From: Mangrovicoccus ximenensis
GTDB taxonomy: Bacteria; Pseudomonadota; Alphaproteobacteria; Rhodobacterales; Rhodobacteraceae
Assembly (NCBI RefSeq): GCF_003056725.1
Contig: NZ_QBKZ01000025.1
Location: 1 to 43,335, forward strand
Direction of reading: 5' to 3'
Length of the DNA: 43,335 nucleotides
Under the pieces are notes generated by a model, which saw nothing but the letters and a program-made list of their open reading frames with translations, made no database searches and was not told the origin of the DNA. Of the stretch, positions 17,270 through 27,874 are shown one piece after another (position 1 is the first letter of the stretch; every line of letters begins with the position of its first letter). The position numbers were made by a program, and so were the translations under genes.

Positions 17270-18177
17270 GCCGCCACCTCTGTCGCTGCTTCGAGCCGCG
17301 CGGCTTCCCACTCCTTGTAGGTCTGGCCGGTGGTTTCCAACTTCCAGTCCAAGACACGGCCGGAGGTCCGGCCAACAATGAGATCAGCCGCGCGGCTCGG
17401 GCTGCTGAATGTGTAATCCTGCTGGAACACGAGAAGCGGCGTACCCAAGTCAGGAAGGAGAATGCCAGCATTGCAGAGGTCCGCGTGGTCCCTGGCAAGC
17501 GAAGGGTTCGAAGGGCCTTCCCACGAGGTTGCCGCGTGCGACCCCTTCAATACGACGAACGCATTGTCAGAGACCCGCGCCCGCGCCACCAAGCCAGCCT
17601 TCGGACGCTCCAGACGAAAAACGGGACCTGAAGAGGCTTTGTCCGCAGGTTGCGGCTTGGAGACGTTGACGCGACGATCCCTGAAAGCATCTACCCCAAG
17701 CGCCGGCAGAACAACCCGTATTTCATCCAGAAACCCTTCCATGTTGGCACCCTGCGCCTCCGACAGACCCGCCCCGCCCGGCGTATTGCCGTTTTCCAGA
17801 TCGCGCCCGAGGCTGCGGGCGATCTCGCAGAGCCGCGCCTCCAGATAGCGCGCATGGGCCTTGTTCAGCGCATCCGCCCGCGCCGTCACCAGAACTGCGC
17901 GGTCCCACCAGTCCTTCTCGGCCGCGTGCTGCTTCAGCCGCCCCGAAAGGCGCTCGGTCTCGCCGATATAGAGCCGCGCCCGGCCCTCGTCCTCGCCCAT
18001 CAGCAGGTAGACGCCGGTATAGCCCGCCTCGGGACGGCGCAGCGCCGCCTCCAGCCGGACCCGCGGCACCATCAGCACATGGCCCGTCCAGTTGAACATC
18101 TCGGCCGTCACCAGCCCGTCGGGGGTGCCGTCGACGAAGTAGAGCTCCAGGGACCGGCCCCGGCCCGGATCGCTCAT
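17266..18177 (-). CDS. GIY-YIG nuclease-like protein with C-terminal DUF4357-like region
   Basis: 303-residue protein. The GIY-YIG module is at about residues 52-110: GVYLL (55-59), LYIGETE (69-75), the conserved Arg in LSGRLKQH (80) and a following helix with a Glu in LEARLCE. The C-terminal 50 residues (VGRTSGRVLDWKLETTGQTYKEWEAARL) look like DUF4357, a domain found with GIY-YIG and restriction-modification proteins. The first 45 residues (LELYFVDGTPDGLVTAEMFNW) match the lead-in of this family. It is inserted between moxR and the DUF58 gene with ATGA overlaps at both ends. The 3' half (17281-17700) is visibly less GC-rich than its neighbours, a possible sign of transfer. Substrate unknown. 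Confidence 0.8.
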   Translation of the reverse strand: MSDPGRGRSLELYFVDGTPDGLVTAEMFNWTGHVLMVPRVRLEAALRRPEAGYTGVYLLMGEDEGRARLYIGETERLSGRLKQHAAEKDWWDRAVLVTARADALNKAHARYLEARLCEIARSLGRDLENGNTPGGAGLSEAQGANMEGFLDEIRVVLPALGVDAFRDRRVNVSKPQPADKASSGPVFRLERPKAGLVARARVSDNAFVVLKGSHAATSWEGPSNPSLARDHADLCNAGILLPDLGTPLLVFQQDYTFSSPSRAADLIVGRTSGRVLDWKLETTGQTYKEWEAARLEAATEVAA

Positions 18178-19181
18178 GCCGCGGCCTCGACCTTCGTCAT
18201 CTGGGCGGCGACGCTGCGGATCAGGCTCTCGAGGCTCTGGCCGCGGGCGCGGGCCGCGAAGGTCAGCTGCATCCGGTGGGTGAGAACGGGGACCGCCATG
18301 CGCGCCACGTCCTCGGCGGTCGGCACCAGACGGCCCTCGAGCAGCGCCTGGGCGCGCACCGTCAGCATCAGCGACTGCGCCGCGCGCGGCCCGGGGCCGA
18401 AGGCGACCATGTCCTTCACCGCCTGCGGCGCGGTCGGATCGTCGGGCCGACAGGCGCGCACCAGATCGAGGATGGTCTCGACCACCGCATCGCCGACCGG
18501 CATCCGGCGCAGCAGCGTCTGCGCGGCGATCAGCTTCTCGGCGGTGAAGACCTGGGTCGACTCGGCATCGACCACGCCGGTGGTTGCCAGCAGGATGTCG
18601 CGCTCGGTGTCGCGGTCCGGGTTCGGCACGTCGATCTGCACGAGGAAGCGGTCGAGCTGCGCCTCGGGCAGCGGATAAGTGCCCTCCTGCTCGATCGGGT
18701 TCTGCGTCGCGAGCACGTGGAAGGGCTGGCCCAGCGCGTGCTCGGCCCCCGCGATCGTGACATGCTTCTCCTGCATCGCCTGCAGGAGCGCCGATTGGGT
18801 CCGGGGCGAGGCGCGGTTGATCTCGTCGGCCATCAGGAGCTGGCAGAAGACCGGGCCGCGGATGAAGCGGAAGCTGCGCGAGCCGTCCTCGGCGGTTTCC
18901 AGAACCTCGGAGCCGAGGATGTCGGCGGGCATCAGGTCGGGGGTGAACTGGATGCGGTTGTCCTGCAGCCCCATCACCTTGCCCAGAGTGCCGACGAGCC
19001 GGGTCTTGCCAAGCCCCGGAAGGCCGATCAGAAGCGCATGGCCGCCGCACAGGAGCGCCGAAAGCGTGAGATCGACGACCCTCTCCTGCCCGATGAACCG
19101 CTTGGTGATGCTCTGCTTGGCTGCGGCCAGGTCATGGCCCAGATCCTCGATTTCCTGCACCAGGTCGGCTCCGTCGGTCAT
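18174..19181 (-). CDS. MoxR-family AAA+ ATPase
   Basis: 335-residue AAA+ ATPase of the MoxR/RavA group, thought to act as chaperone with partner von Willebrand/DUF58 proteins. Motifs: Walker A GLPGLGKTRLV (about 54-64), RIQFTPDLMPADILGSE, Walker B LLMADEINRASPRTQSALLQAM, sensor-1 LATQNPIEQEGTYPLPEAQLDRF, and a C-terminal lid with FGPGPRAAQSLML. The start at 19181 has GAGGAGAAAG upstream. Its stop overlaps the GIY-YIG start. Usually the DUF58 gene follows moxR directly; here a nuclease-like gene lies between. Confidence 0.93.
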   Translation of the reverse strand: MTDGADLVQEIEDLGHDLAAAKQSITKRFIGQERVVDLTLSALLCGGHALLIGLPGLGKTRLVGTLGKVMGLQDNRIQFTPDLMPADILGSEVLETAEDGSRSFRFIRGPVFCQLLMADEINRASPRTQSALLQAMQEKHVTIAGAEHALGQPFHVLATQNPIEQEGTYPLPEAQLDRFLVQIDVPNPDRDTERDILLATTGVVDAESTQVFTAEKLIAAQTLLRRMPVGDAVVETILDLVRACRPDDPTAPQAVKDMVAFGPGPRAAQSLMLTVRAQALLEGRLVPTAEDVARMAVPVLTHRMQLTFAARARGQSLESLIRSVAAQMTKVEAAA

Positions 19182-19283
19182 GACTTTCTCCTCTTGCGCG
19201 GTATGTTACCAACATAGAGCCACGTCCCCGGACAGTTTCAAATGACAAATGACGGAAAAGCGCAAAACATCGTGAGCCCGGAA

Positions 19284-19841
19284 ATGAGCACCGACGCAGA
19301 CAGCCTGATGAAATCCGCCGCCCGCGCCGCGAAGAAGGGGCCGCCGCCGGTGCATCTCTGGAACCCGCCCTTCTGCGGCGACATCGACATGCGCATCGCC
19401 CGCGACGGCGCCTGGTTCTACATGGGCACGCCGATCGGCCGGCCGGCCATGGTCAAGCTGTTCTCCTCCATCCTGAAGAAGGAGGGAGATGCCTATTTCC
19501 TGGTCACCCCGGTCGAGAAGGTGGGCATCATCGTCGATGACGCGCCCTTCGTGGCAGTGGACTTCACGGTGTCCGGCGAGGGCGAGGCGCAGGAGATCAC
19601 CTTCGCCACCCATGTCGGCGACAGCGTGACGGCGGGACCGGACCATGCGATCCGGGTCGAGACCGGAGCGGATGGCGAGCCCGCGCCCTACATCCATGTC
19701 CGCGCCGGGCTGGAGGCGCTGATCGACCGCAAGAGCTTCTACCGGCTGGTCGAGCTCGGCGAGGAACAGGACGGCTGGTTCGGCGTCCGCTCGGGCGGTG
19801 CCTTCTTCCCGATGATCGACGCAGGGCAAATGCAGGGCTAG
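19284..19841 (+). CDS. DUF1285 domain protein
   Basis: Protein of 185 residues with the signature PPVHLWNPPFCGDIDMRIARDGAWFY, GTPIGRPAMVKLFSSIL and FYRLVEL of the DUF1285 family, whose role is unknown. The ATG at 19284 gives MSTDADSLMKSA, like relatives I recall; an in-frame ATG at 19242 adds 14 residues and neither has a strong ribosome site. It is divergent from moxR, an arrangement common in Rhodobacteraceae, which hints at a link to the MoxR/DUF58 system without proving it. Confidence 0.88.
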   Translation: MSTDADSLMKSAARAAKKGPPPVHLWNPPFCGDIDMRIARDGAWFYMGTPIGRPAMVKLFSSILKKEGDAYFLVTPVEKVGIIVDDAPFVAVDFTVSGEGEAQEITFATHVGDSVTAGPDHAIRVETGADGEPAPYIHVRAGLEALIDRKSFYRLVELGEEQDGWFGVRSGGAFFPMIDAGQMQG

Positions 19842-20584
19842 CCACGTGGCCGGTGCGGGCTTTGCGGAATAGGCTGCGGACGGCTTTGCGGGGCTGGATG
19901 CAGGGCGATGGCGGGACCTTGCCCGGCGCGCCCGGATAGCCAGTGCCGGCCTGCCTTCAGCTCCTGCCGCGCATGACGCCGCAGCCGCGGAAGCCGGGGG
20001 CTCCGCCATGCCGGCCGCCGAGGTCTGCGCACTGGCGGAGAGCTTCGGTTTCCTCTTCGCACCGGCGGTGCCGATCCGGGCTGCAGAGGCTGCGGAAACC
20101 GAGGCGCCCTCCGCCTGCCGAAATGCCGCGCCCGTGTGTCCGTCGGCGGGCCTCCTGAGAACCCGGATGCCGCCTGCGCCCTGTCTCCTGCCGTCCGGAC
20201 CCGAGGCGCCCGCCCGAAGCGCCGGGCCGGACGTACCGGACCCGGACGGGCTGCCCGCAGATGTCCTCTTGCAGGAGGAACAAGAGCCGCCCGGAGCGCT
20301 GTCCCCCGATGCCCCCGAGAGGACCGTCCCGGAGAGGCGCGCCGCCGATGCGCCCGAACGGGACGTGCTCCGCCTCCCCTTCGGCAACGGCATCGCCAGC
20401 GGCCTCATCGCCGGACCGGCGCATCACGCAGACCGGACAGCCTTCGGTCCGGCGGAGGCACCGGCCCCGCCGCGGACACGGCCGGCTGGACGGAGCTTCT
20501 CTGGTCGCCGCGGCGCGTTTCCCGCTTGGCCCTCAGCACGTTCCGGCATAGGCAGGGCCGGACCAGACGAGGGGAACGCGCGCC
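19842..20584. other. 743-base stretch without a recognised gene
   Basis: Very GC-rich. The plus frame beginning at 19873, with an ATG at 20008, stays open past 20584 with GC-ending codons about four times in five and encodes an Ala/Pro/Glu-rich sequence (for example LAESFGFLFAPAVPI). It overlaps polA out of frame and has no family resemblance, so I do not call it a gene. A GTCCGG/CCGGAC inverted repeat is centred near 20443. A further hidden join is possible, since DUF1285 and polA are not usual neighbours. Confidence 0.4.
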
Positions 20585-23380
20585 ATGGCTTTCGGCAAGG
20601 GACATCATCTGCATCTGATCGACGGATCGGCCTTCATCTTCCGGGCCTATCACGCGCTGCCGCCCTTGACGCGGAAGTCGGACGGCGCGCCGGTGGGCGC
20701 GGTCGCGGGCTTCTGCAACATGCTCTACAAATATGTCGAGGACAATGCGGGCCCCGATGCGCCGACCCATGCGGCGGTGATCTTCGACCATTCGGGCAAG
20801 AGCTTCCGCAACGATCTCTACGACAAGTACAAGGCCAACCGCCCCCCGGCCCCCGAGGATCTGGTGCCCCAGTTCCCGCTGACCCGCGAGGCGACCCGCG
20901 CGTTCAACATCGCCTGCCACGAGATCGAGGGCTTCGAGGCCGATGACATCATCGCCACATTGGCCTGCCAGGCACGCGAGGCGGGCGGCCGCGTGACGAT
21001 CATCTCGTCCGACAAGGACCTGATGCAGCTCGTGGGCGGCGGCGTCGAGATGCTCGACGCGATGAAGAACGCGCGGATCGGCGTCGAGGGCGTCGAGGCC
21101 AAGTTCGGCGTCACCCCCGACAAGGTGGTCGACGTGCAGGCGCTGGCCGGAGACTCGGTCGACAACGTGCCAGGCGCGCCGGGCATCGGCATCAAGACCG
21201 CCGCGCAGCTGATCAACGAATATGGCGATCTGGAGACGCTGCTGGCGCGGGCCTCCGAGATCAAGCAGCCGAAGCGCCGCCAGACGCTGATCGACAATGC
21301 CGAGCAGATCCGCATCTCGAAGCAGCTGGTGCAGCTCGATTGCGGCATGGATCTCGATTTCACGCTGGACAGCCTCGAGGTGAAGGAGCCCGAGGCGGAG
21401 ACGCTGATCGGATTCCTCAACGGCATGGAGTTCCGCACGCTGACGAAGCGCGTCGCCGACAAGCTCGGCGCCGAGGCTCCGGCCGAGCCGCAGGCCCCCG
21501 AGGCGGCCGCCGCCGCCCCGGCCGAGGACCAGCCCTTCGATCCGGCGAAATACGAGACCGTCGGCGATGCGGCGGCGCTGCAGGCTTGGATCGACCTCGC
21601 CTATGCCCGCGGCTGGGTGGCGGTCGATACCGAAACCACCGGCCTGAACGAGATGGTGGCCGATCTGGTCGGCGTCTCGCTGGCCGTGGAAGAGGGGCGC
21701 GCCTGCTACATCCCGCTGGCCCACAAGGCCGAGGCCGAGGATGGCGGGCTCTTCGGCAGCGACGCGCTGGCCGAGGGGCAGATGCCGCTGAACGAGGCGA
21801 TCGACATGCTCAAGCCGATGCTGGAGGACCCGCAGATCCTCAAGATCGGCCAGAACATGAAATACGACATGAAGATCCTCGCCCGCTACGGGATCGCGGT
21901 CGGGCCGATCGACGACACGATGCTGATGAGCTACGCCCAGCATGCCGGGCTGCACGGCCACGGCATGGACGCGCTCAGCGAGAAATATCTCGGCCACACG
22001 CCGATCCCGATCAAGCCGCTCCTCGGCTCGGGCAAGTCGGCGATCACCTTCGACCGGGTGCCGCTGGAAAAGGCGGTGCCCTATGCCGCCGAGGATGCCG
22101 ATGTCACGCTGCGCCTCTGGCACGTCCTGAAGCCGGGGCTGCACAAGGCGAAGGTCACCACCGTCTACGAGACGCTGGAACGTCCGCTGGTCCCGGTGCT
22201 GGCGCAGATGGAGCGCACCGGCATCAAGGTCGACCGCGACGTGCTTTCGCGGATGTCGAATGCCTTCGCCCAGAAGATGGCCGGGCTGGAGGCGGAAATC
22301 CACGAGCTGGCGGGCGAGAGCTTCAACGTGGGCTCGCCGAAGCAGCTCGGCGAGATCCTCTTCGACAAGCTGAGCCTGCCGGGCGGCAAGAAGGGCAAGA
22401 CCGGCGCCTGGTCCACCCCCGCCGACGTGCTGGAGGACCTGGCGACCGAGCATGACCTGCCTGCCCGCGTGCTCGACTGGCGGCAGCTTTCCAAGCTGAA
22501 ATCGACCTATACCGACGCGCTGCAGGACCACATCAACGCCGGGACCGGCCGGGTCCATACCTCCTATTCCATCGCGGGCGCCAACACGGGCCGCCTCGCC
22601 TCGACCGATCCGAACCTGCAGAACATCCCGGTGCGCTCCGAGGAAGGCCGCCGCATCCGCGAGGCCTTCGTGCCGGAGAAGGGCAATGTGCTGGTCTCGC
22701 TCGACTACAGCCAGATCGAGCTGCGCATCCTCGCCCATATTGCCGGGATCGAGGCGCTGAAGGACGCGTTCCGCGACGGCCAGGACATCCATGCCGCCAC
22801 CGCGTCCGAGATGTTCAACGTGCCGCTCGACGAGATGACGCCCGAGATCCGGCGCCAGGCCAAGGCGATCAACTTCGGCGTGATCTACGGCATTTCGGGC
22901 TTCGGGCTGGCGCGCAACCTGCGCATCCCGCGGGCCGAGGCGCAGGGCTTCATCGACCGCTATTTCGAGCGCTTCCCGGGGATCCGCGACTACATGGACG
23001 CAACCAAGGCCTTCGCCAAGGAGCACGGCTATGTCCAGACGCTCTTCGGCCGCAAGATCCACACGCCCGAGATCAATGCCAAGGGGCCGCAGGCCGGGTT
23101 CGCCTCGCGCGCCGCGATCAACGCGCCGATCCAGGGCACGGCCGCCGACGTGATCCGCCGCGCGATGATCCGCATGCCCGCCGCCATCGAGGGGCTGCCC
23201 GCCAAGATGCTCCTGCAGGTGCATGACGAACTGATCTTCGAGGTGGAAGAAGCCGCCGTCGACGACACCATCGCCCGGGTCCGCGAGGTCATGGAAGGCG
23301 CGTCGATGCCTGCCGTGGAGCTGGCCGTGCCGCTGACCGTCGATGCCGGAAAGGGGCAGAGCTGGGCCGAAGCGCATTGA
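20585..23380 (+). CDS. polA: DNA polymerase I
   Basis: 931-residue, full-length three-domain polymerase for Okazaki fragment processing and repair. The 5' nuclease (about 1-295) shows HLIDGSAFIFRAYHALPP, EADDIIATLA, SSDKDLMQLV and GDSVDNVPGAPGIGIKTA. The 3'-5' exonuclease (about 330-520) keeps its acidic residues in VAVDTETTGL, KIGQNMKYD and YAAEDADVT, so proofreading should be active. The polymerase domain has NTGRLASTDPNLQNIPVR, SLDYSQIELRILAH, RRQAKAINFGVIYGISGFGL and the catalytic LLQVHDELIFE. The stop overlaps a TTG-started membrane protein. Confidence 0.97.
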   Translation: MAFGKGHHLHLIDGSAFIFRAYHALPPLTRKSDGAPVGAVAGFCNMLYKYVEDNAGPDAPTHAAVIFDHSGKSFRNDLYDKYKANRPPAPEDLVPQFPLTREATRAFNIACHEIEGFEADDIIATLACQAREAGGRVTIISSDKDLMQLVGGGVEMLDAMKNARIGVEGVEAKFGVTPDKVVDVQALAGDSVDNVPGAPGIGIKTAAQLINEYGDLETLLARASEIKQPKRRQTLIDNAEQIRISKQLVQLDCGMDLDFTLDSLEVKEPEAETLIGFLNGMEFRTLTKRVADKLGAEAPAEPQAPEAAAAAPAEDQPFDPAKYETVGDAAALQAWIDLAYARGWVAVDTETTGLNEMVADLVGVSLAVEEGRACYIPLAHKAEAEDGGLFGSDALAEGQMPLNEAIDMLKPMLEDPQILKIGQNMKYDMKILARYGIAVGPIDDTMLMSYAQHAGLHGHGMDALSEKYLGHTPIPIKPLLGSGKSAITFDRVPLEKAVPYAAEDADVTLRLWHVLKPGLHKAKVTTVYETLERPLVPVLAQMERTGIKVDRDVLSRMSNAFAQKMAGLEAEIHELAGESFNVGSPKQLGEILFDKLSLPGGKKGKTGAWSTPADVLEDLATEHDLPARVLDWRQLSKLKSTYTDALQDHINAGTGRVHTSYSIAGANTGRLASTDPNLQNIPVRSEEGRRIREAFVPEKGNVLVSLDYSQIELRILAHIAGIEALKDAFRDGQDIHAATASEMFNVPLDEMTPEIRRQAKAINFGVIYGISGFGLARNLRIPRAEAQGFIDRYFERFPGIRDYMDATKAFAKEHGYVQTLFGRKIHTPEINAKGPQAGFASRAAINAPIQGTAADVIRRAMIRMPAAIEGLPAKMLLQVHDELIFEVEEAAVDDTIARVREVMEGASMPAVELAVPLTVDAGKGQSWAEAH

Positions 23381-23565
23381 TCCTGTTCGCCCGGCTTGCG
23401 CTGGCGGCCTGGACGGCGGGGATGGCCTTCATCCTCCTCGTCGTCACCACCTGGTTCGCCACGGAATGGATCGCGCCCGCGGCGGGGCCCGTCGAATTCG
23501 GCGCGGACCAGGCCCAGGCGCTGCTGCGCGGCCTTGCCACCGCGGCCGCGGTGCTGGTGCCGGGC
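23377..23565 (+). pseudogene. small membrane protein downstream of polA, 3' truncated
   Basis: The frame opens with TTG at 23377, overlapping the polA stop (TTGA), and encodes ARLALAAWTAGMAFILLVV, a transmembrane helix, then a polar stretch and a second hydrophobic run (LLRGLATAAAVLVPG). From about residue 63 the frame continues as DnaG primase without a stop. Not recognised; an internal ATG at 23422 is the other possible start. The dnaG continuation makes a natural fusion very unlikely. Confidence 0.5.
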
Positions 23566-24207
23566 GGGCGCCGGGTCCTGCCGGTGCAGCCGCGGCCCGA
23601 GACCTGCGCCACGCCGCTGGCGCGCGATCCCGACAACCGCGCGGGCGAACGCATCCGCGAAATGTCGATTCTCGCCGCCTGCCTGCTCGACCCGCGGGTG
23701 ATCGGCACGTTCGAATCGGATCTCGACGGGCTGCAGATGCTGGAGGCCGAGCATGGCCGCCTGCTGCAGGCGATTCTCGCCCGCGCTGAAGAAGCGGGCG
23801 GGCCGGAATTTCTCGAGGCGATCCGGGAGGAAGCCGGTCACAAGACCGTTGACAGTGTCCTTGTCAGCCCCCATGTGCGCGTCACTCCCGTGTTCAAGCA
23901 CCGCGGAAATCTGGAAGTTGCCGTATCGACGCTGGCCGAATCCCTTGCAAAGCTCCAGTCGGAGCGGGGGTTGCGCCTGGAGATCGAGGAAGCCGCCGAA
24001 GAGATCGGACAGGGACAGAACGAATACGTGACCTATCGGCTCGCCCAGGCCGCCGAGGCCCGCAACCGCGCCGAGCGCGCGCACATGGAAAAGGACAGCG
24101 CCTTTGACATCGCAGAAAACGGCGCGCGGCTGGACCGGGACGAGAGGGATGCATTCAGGCGGCTGCTGGATCAGCTGCCTTTGGGAGAATCAGGCAAGAA
24201 TCAGTGA
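23566..24207 (+). pseudogene. dnaG: DNA primase DnaG, C-terminal fragment
   Basis: C-terminal helicase-binding part of primase, about 213 residues. Recognisable are RIREMSILAACLLDPRVI, ESDLDGLQMLEAEHGRLLQAILA and the long helices near the end. A complete DnaG has about 600-650 residues; the zinc-binding and TOPRIM domains are missing. Position immediately before rpoD is the usual macromolecular-synthesis order in alphaproteobacteria, which supports the call. The frame is fused upstream to the membrane protein after polA. Confidence 0.85.
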
Positions 24208-24235
24208 TTCGATTCGCATTCGGTAGAGAATCACT
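24203..24235 (+). repeat. inverted repeat around the dnaG stop codon
   Basis: AGTGATTC (24203-24210) and GAATCACT (24228-24235) form a perfect 8-bp stem with a 17-base loop; the 5' arm contains the dnaG stop codon. CATAAT at 24235-24240 could be a -10 element with TTCGCA 16 bases upstream, giving a possible rpoD promoter overlapping the hairpin. No T run, so it is not a classical terminator. Confidence 0.5.
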
Positions 24236-24314
24236 CATAATCGCTTGCTAGACAGTGACAGAATCAGCGACGGGCACTAGGTGAGTCGCCCGGGACCCCG
24301 CGAAGGAGCTGCAA

Positions 24315-26324
<2,010 letters not shown>

Positions 26325-26359
26325 TCCGGTCGTTCCGCAGCTGGCCAGCATCGAGGTCC

Positions 26360-26393
26360 AAGCCTGCCAGTCCACGGATTGGCAGGCTTTTTC
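26360..26393 (+). terminator. rho-independent terminator of rpoD
   Basis: AAGCCTGCCA and TGGCAGGCTT form a perfect 10-bp stem around a 10-base loop, followed by TTTC, 35 bases after the rpoD stop. Confidence 0.85.
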
Positions 26394-26854
26394 GTGTCAG
26401 CATGGCGGGTTCCGGAACATCTCGGCGAAGTCCGGGGGCGAACTGTCCATGGGCGGCGACCGGGGAGCTTTCGGCGATGCGGCGGGCCTTCTGGGGCAAG
26501 TCGACGATCCTCCAGAAGGCACGCAGGGGAACGGCATAGCTCCGGTGCGCGGCAACGCGCGGCGGCGAAAGGTCCAAGGTTCCTTGCCATCGGGATGCTG
26601 TTGCGGATGTGCGGTGTCCGGCCGCCGCTGTCGCCGTCTGGCGGCAGGAGATCGGGTCAGCAGGCGGCCCCGCCTGCATCGCCCCGGCCGACATGCCGAC
26701 GCCGGAGTTCCGGGCGGCCTGCGGATTGCGCCCGCGCTTGAGGAAAGGCCGATCTTCTGCGGAACATGGCCCGGGACCGGAACAGCGCGCGGAGAGCGCG
26801 AGAAGTCCCGCCGCGCGGCGCCCGGAGCAAGGCCCTTGCCCGGCCTGTACCGGC
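26394..26854. other. 461-base stretch without a recognised gene
   Basis: No frame on either strand resembles a known protein. A perfect inverted repeat GCCTTCTGG / CCAGAAGGC lies at 26486-26494 and 26512-26520. The minus frame around 26440-26560 reads like a conserved protein ([18 protein letters not shown]) but has no clear start and crosses the rpoD terminator. It could be a decayed gene or mobile-element remnant. Confidence 0.4.
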
Positions 26855-27856
26855 TCAGGCGACTTTGCTGGCCTCCGCCGCTTCGAATTTCATATGGACC
26901 AGCGTCTGGTTCAGCAGGATATAGGCGATCTCGCCGAAGGTGGCCGGGCCGGTGTAGTTGCCGGTCTTCTTGCCTTCCATCTCGCCGTAAAGATAGTTGA
27001 GGATGCAGTTGCAGGACAGCTGCTCGCCGCCATCGGCACCGATCTGCGAGGCCAGCGCGGTGGCGTAGTCGCCGGTCGATTTCGCCAGCTTGTACTCCAT
27101 CCCCGCGATCACCGGCGCATAGAACTGGACGCGGTGCTTCCCGGCATCGACGGACTGGAAGGACACGTTGATCATCGCGCCCGCATAGTCGGCGACCAGC
27201 GGCAGCTTGGTGTCGATCCCCTTCGAGGCGACATAGGCCGCGAAATCGACGGTCTCGCCGTTCACCTGCGCGGTCTCGGCCGAGAAGCCGTCCGTGGCGA
27301 AGACGATCGTGTCGGCGTGCGGATCCTGTTCGAAGAGGTTGATGATGTCGAGCTCGGCCACGATCTGCGGCGGCAGCTCGGCATGGAGCAGTACCGCGCC
27401 CTCGTCATAGACCGCCCCCGAGGCGCCGTCGAAGACCTTGGGCGAGGTCTTGCCGACCTCGTCGAGATGGGTGCCGGTGATCCAGCCCATCAGCGGCTGG
27501 TCGAACACGCCCTCGTAGCCCGCGCCCTCGATGGCGAATTGCGCATGCGCCTTGGAGAAGGCCGGGATCAGGATGGCGGTGACGCCGTGATCGAACCGGG
27601 CCTGGGCAAGCTGGGGCAGTGCGTCGGTGCCGTAATGGCGGATGCGGGCCGCGGTTGCCGTCTCGAATTCGGTGACGAATACGTTGTCCTCGTCGCACAC
27701 CCCGCCTTCCGCGGTCAGGAAATATACCGAGGTGCCGCCGATCCAGCGGCCCTTGGGAAGGTGGCGCAGCACGGTTTCCGATCCCGCGATCAGCAGCGTC
27801 TTGCCCGAGGAGATGGCGGCGGAGGCTTCGGCAATGGTCATCAGCTTGTTCTTCAT
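26855..27856 (-). CDS. uncharacterised 333-residue protein
   Basis: Not recognised. Soluble, mixed alpha/beta, no signal peptide or membrane segment. It opens MTIAEASAAISSGKTLLIAGSE and contains FYAPVIAGMEYKLAKSTGDYA, then LSCNCILNYLYGEMEG and GPATFGEIAYILLNQTLVH near the C-terminus. The Cys-x-Cys followed by NYLYG and a GPATFGEI motif look conserved and could form a ligand or thiol site. Good reading frame with GC-ending codons; GGAGCAGACGCC precedes the start. The first gene of this operon is a 67-residue protein ending 18 bases upstream, so the two probably act together. Confidence 0.75.
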   Translation of the reverse strand: MKNKLMTIAEASAAISSGKTLLIAGSETVLRHLPKGRWIGGTSVYFLTAEGGVCDEDNVFVTEFETATAARIRHYGTDALPQLAQARFDHGVTAILIPAFSKAHAQFAIEGAGYEGVFDQPLMGWITGTHLDEVGKTSPKVFDGASGAVYDEGAVLLHAELPPQIVAELDIINLFEQDPHADTIVFATDGFSAETAQVNGETVDFAAYVASKGIDTKLPLVADYAGAMINVSFQSVDAGKHRVQFYAPVIAGMEYKLAKSTGDYATALASQIGADGGEQLSCNCILNYLYGEMEGKKTGNYTGPATFGEIAYILLNQTLVHMKFEAAEASKVA

Positions 27857-27874
27857 GGCGTCTGCTCCCTGCCG

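Noticed and set aside
14765..17311. An 848-codon minus-strand frame over nicB
   Set aside because: Only its first 113 residues (DUF58) are genuine; the rest is antisense of nicB read through the join.
19957..20427. A 156-codon minus-strand frame before polA
   Set aside because: Gly/Arg-rich, no ribosome site, no resemblance; the region has several equally open frames because of its GC content.
20405..23377. A 990-codon minus-strand frame opposite polA
   Set aside because: Antisense of a complete polA with all motifs; low-complexity His/Asp/Arg composition.
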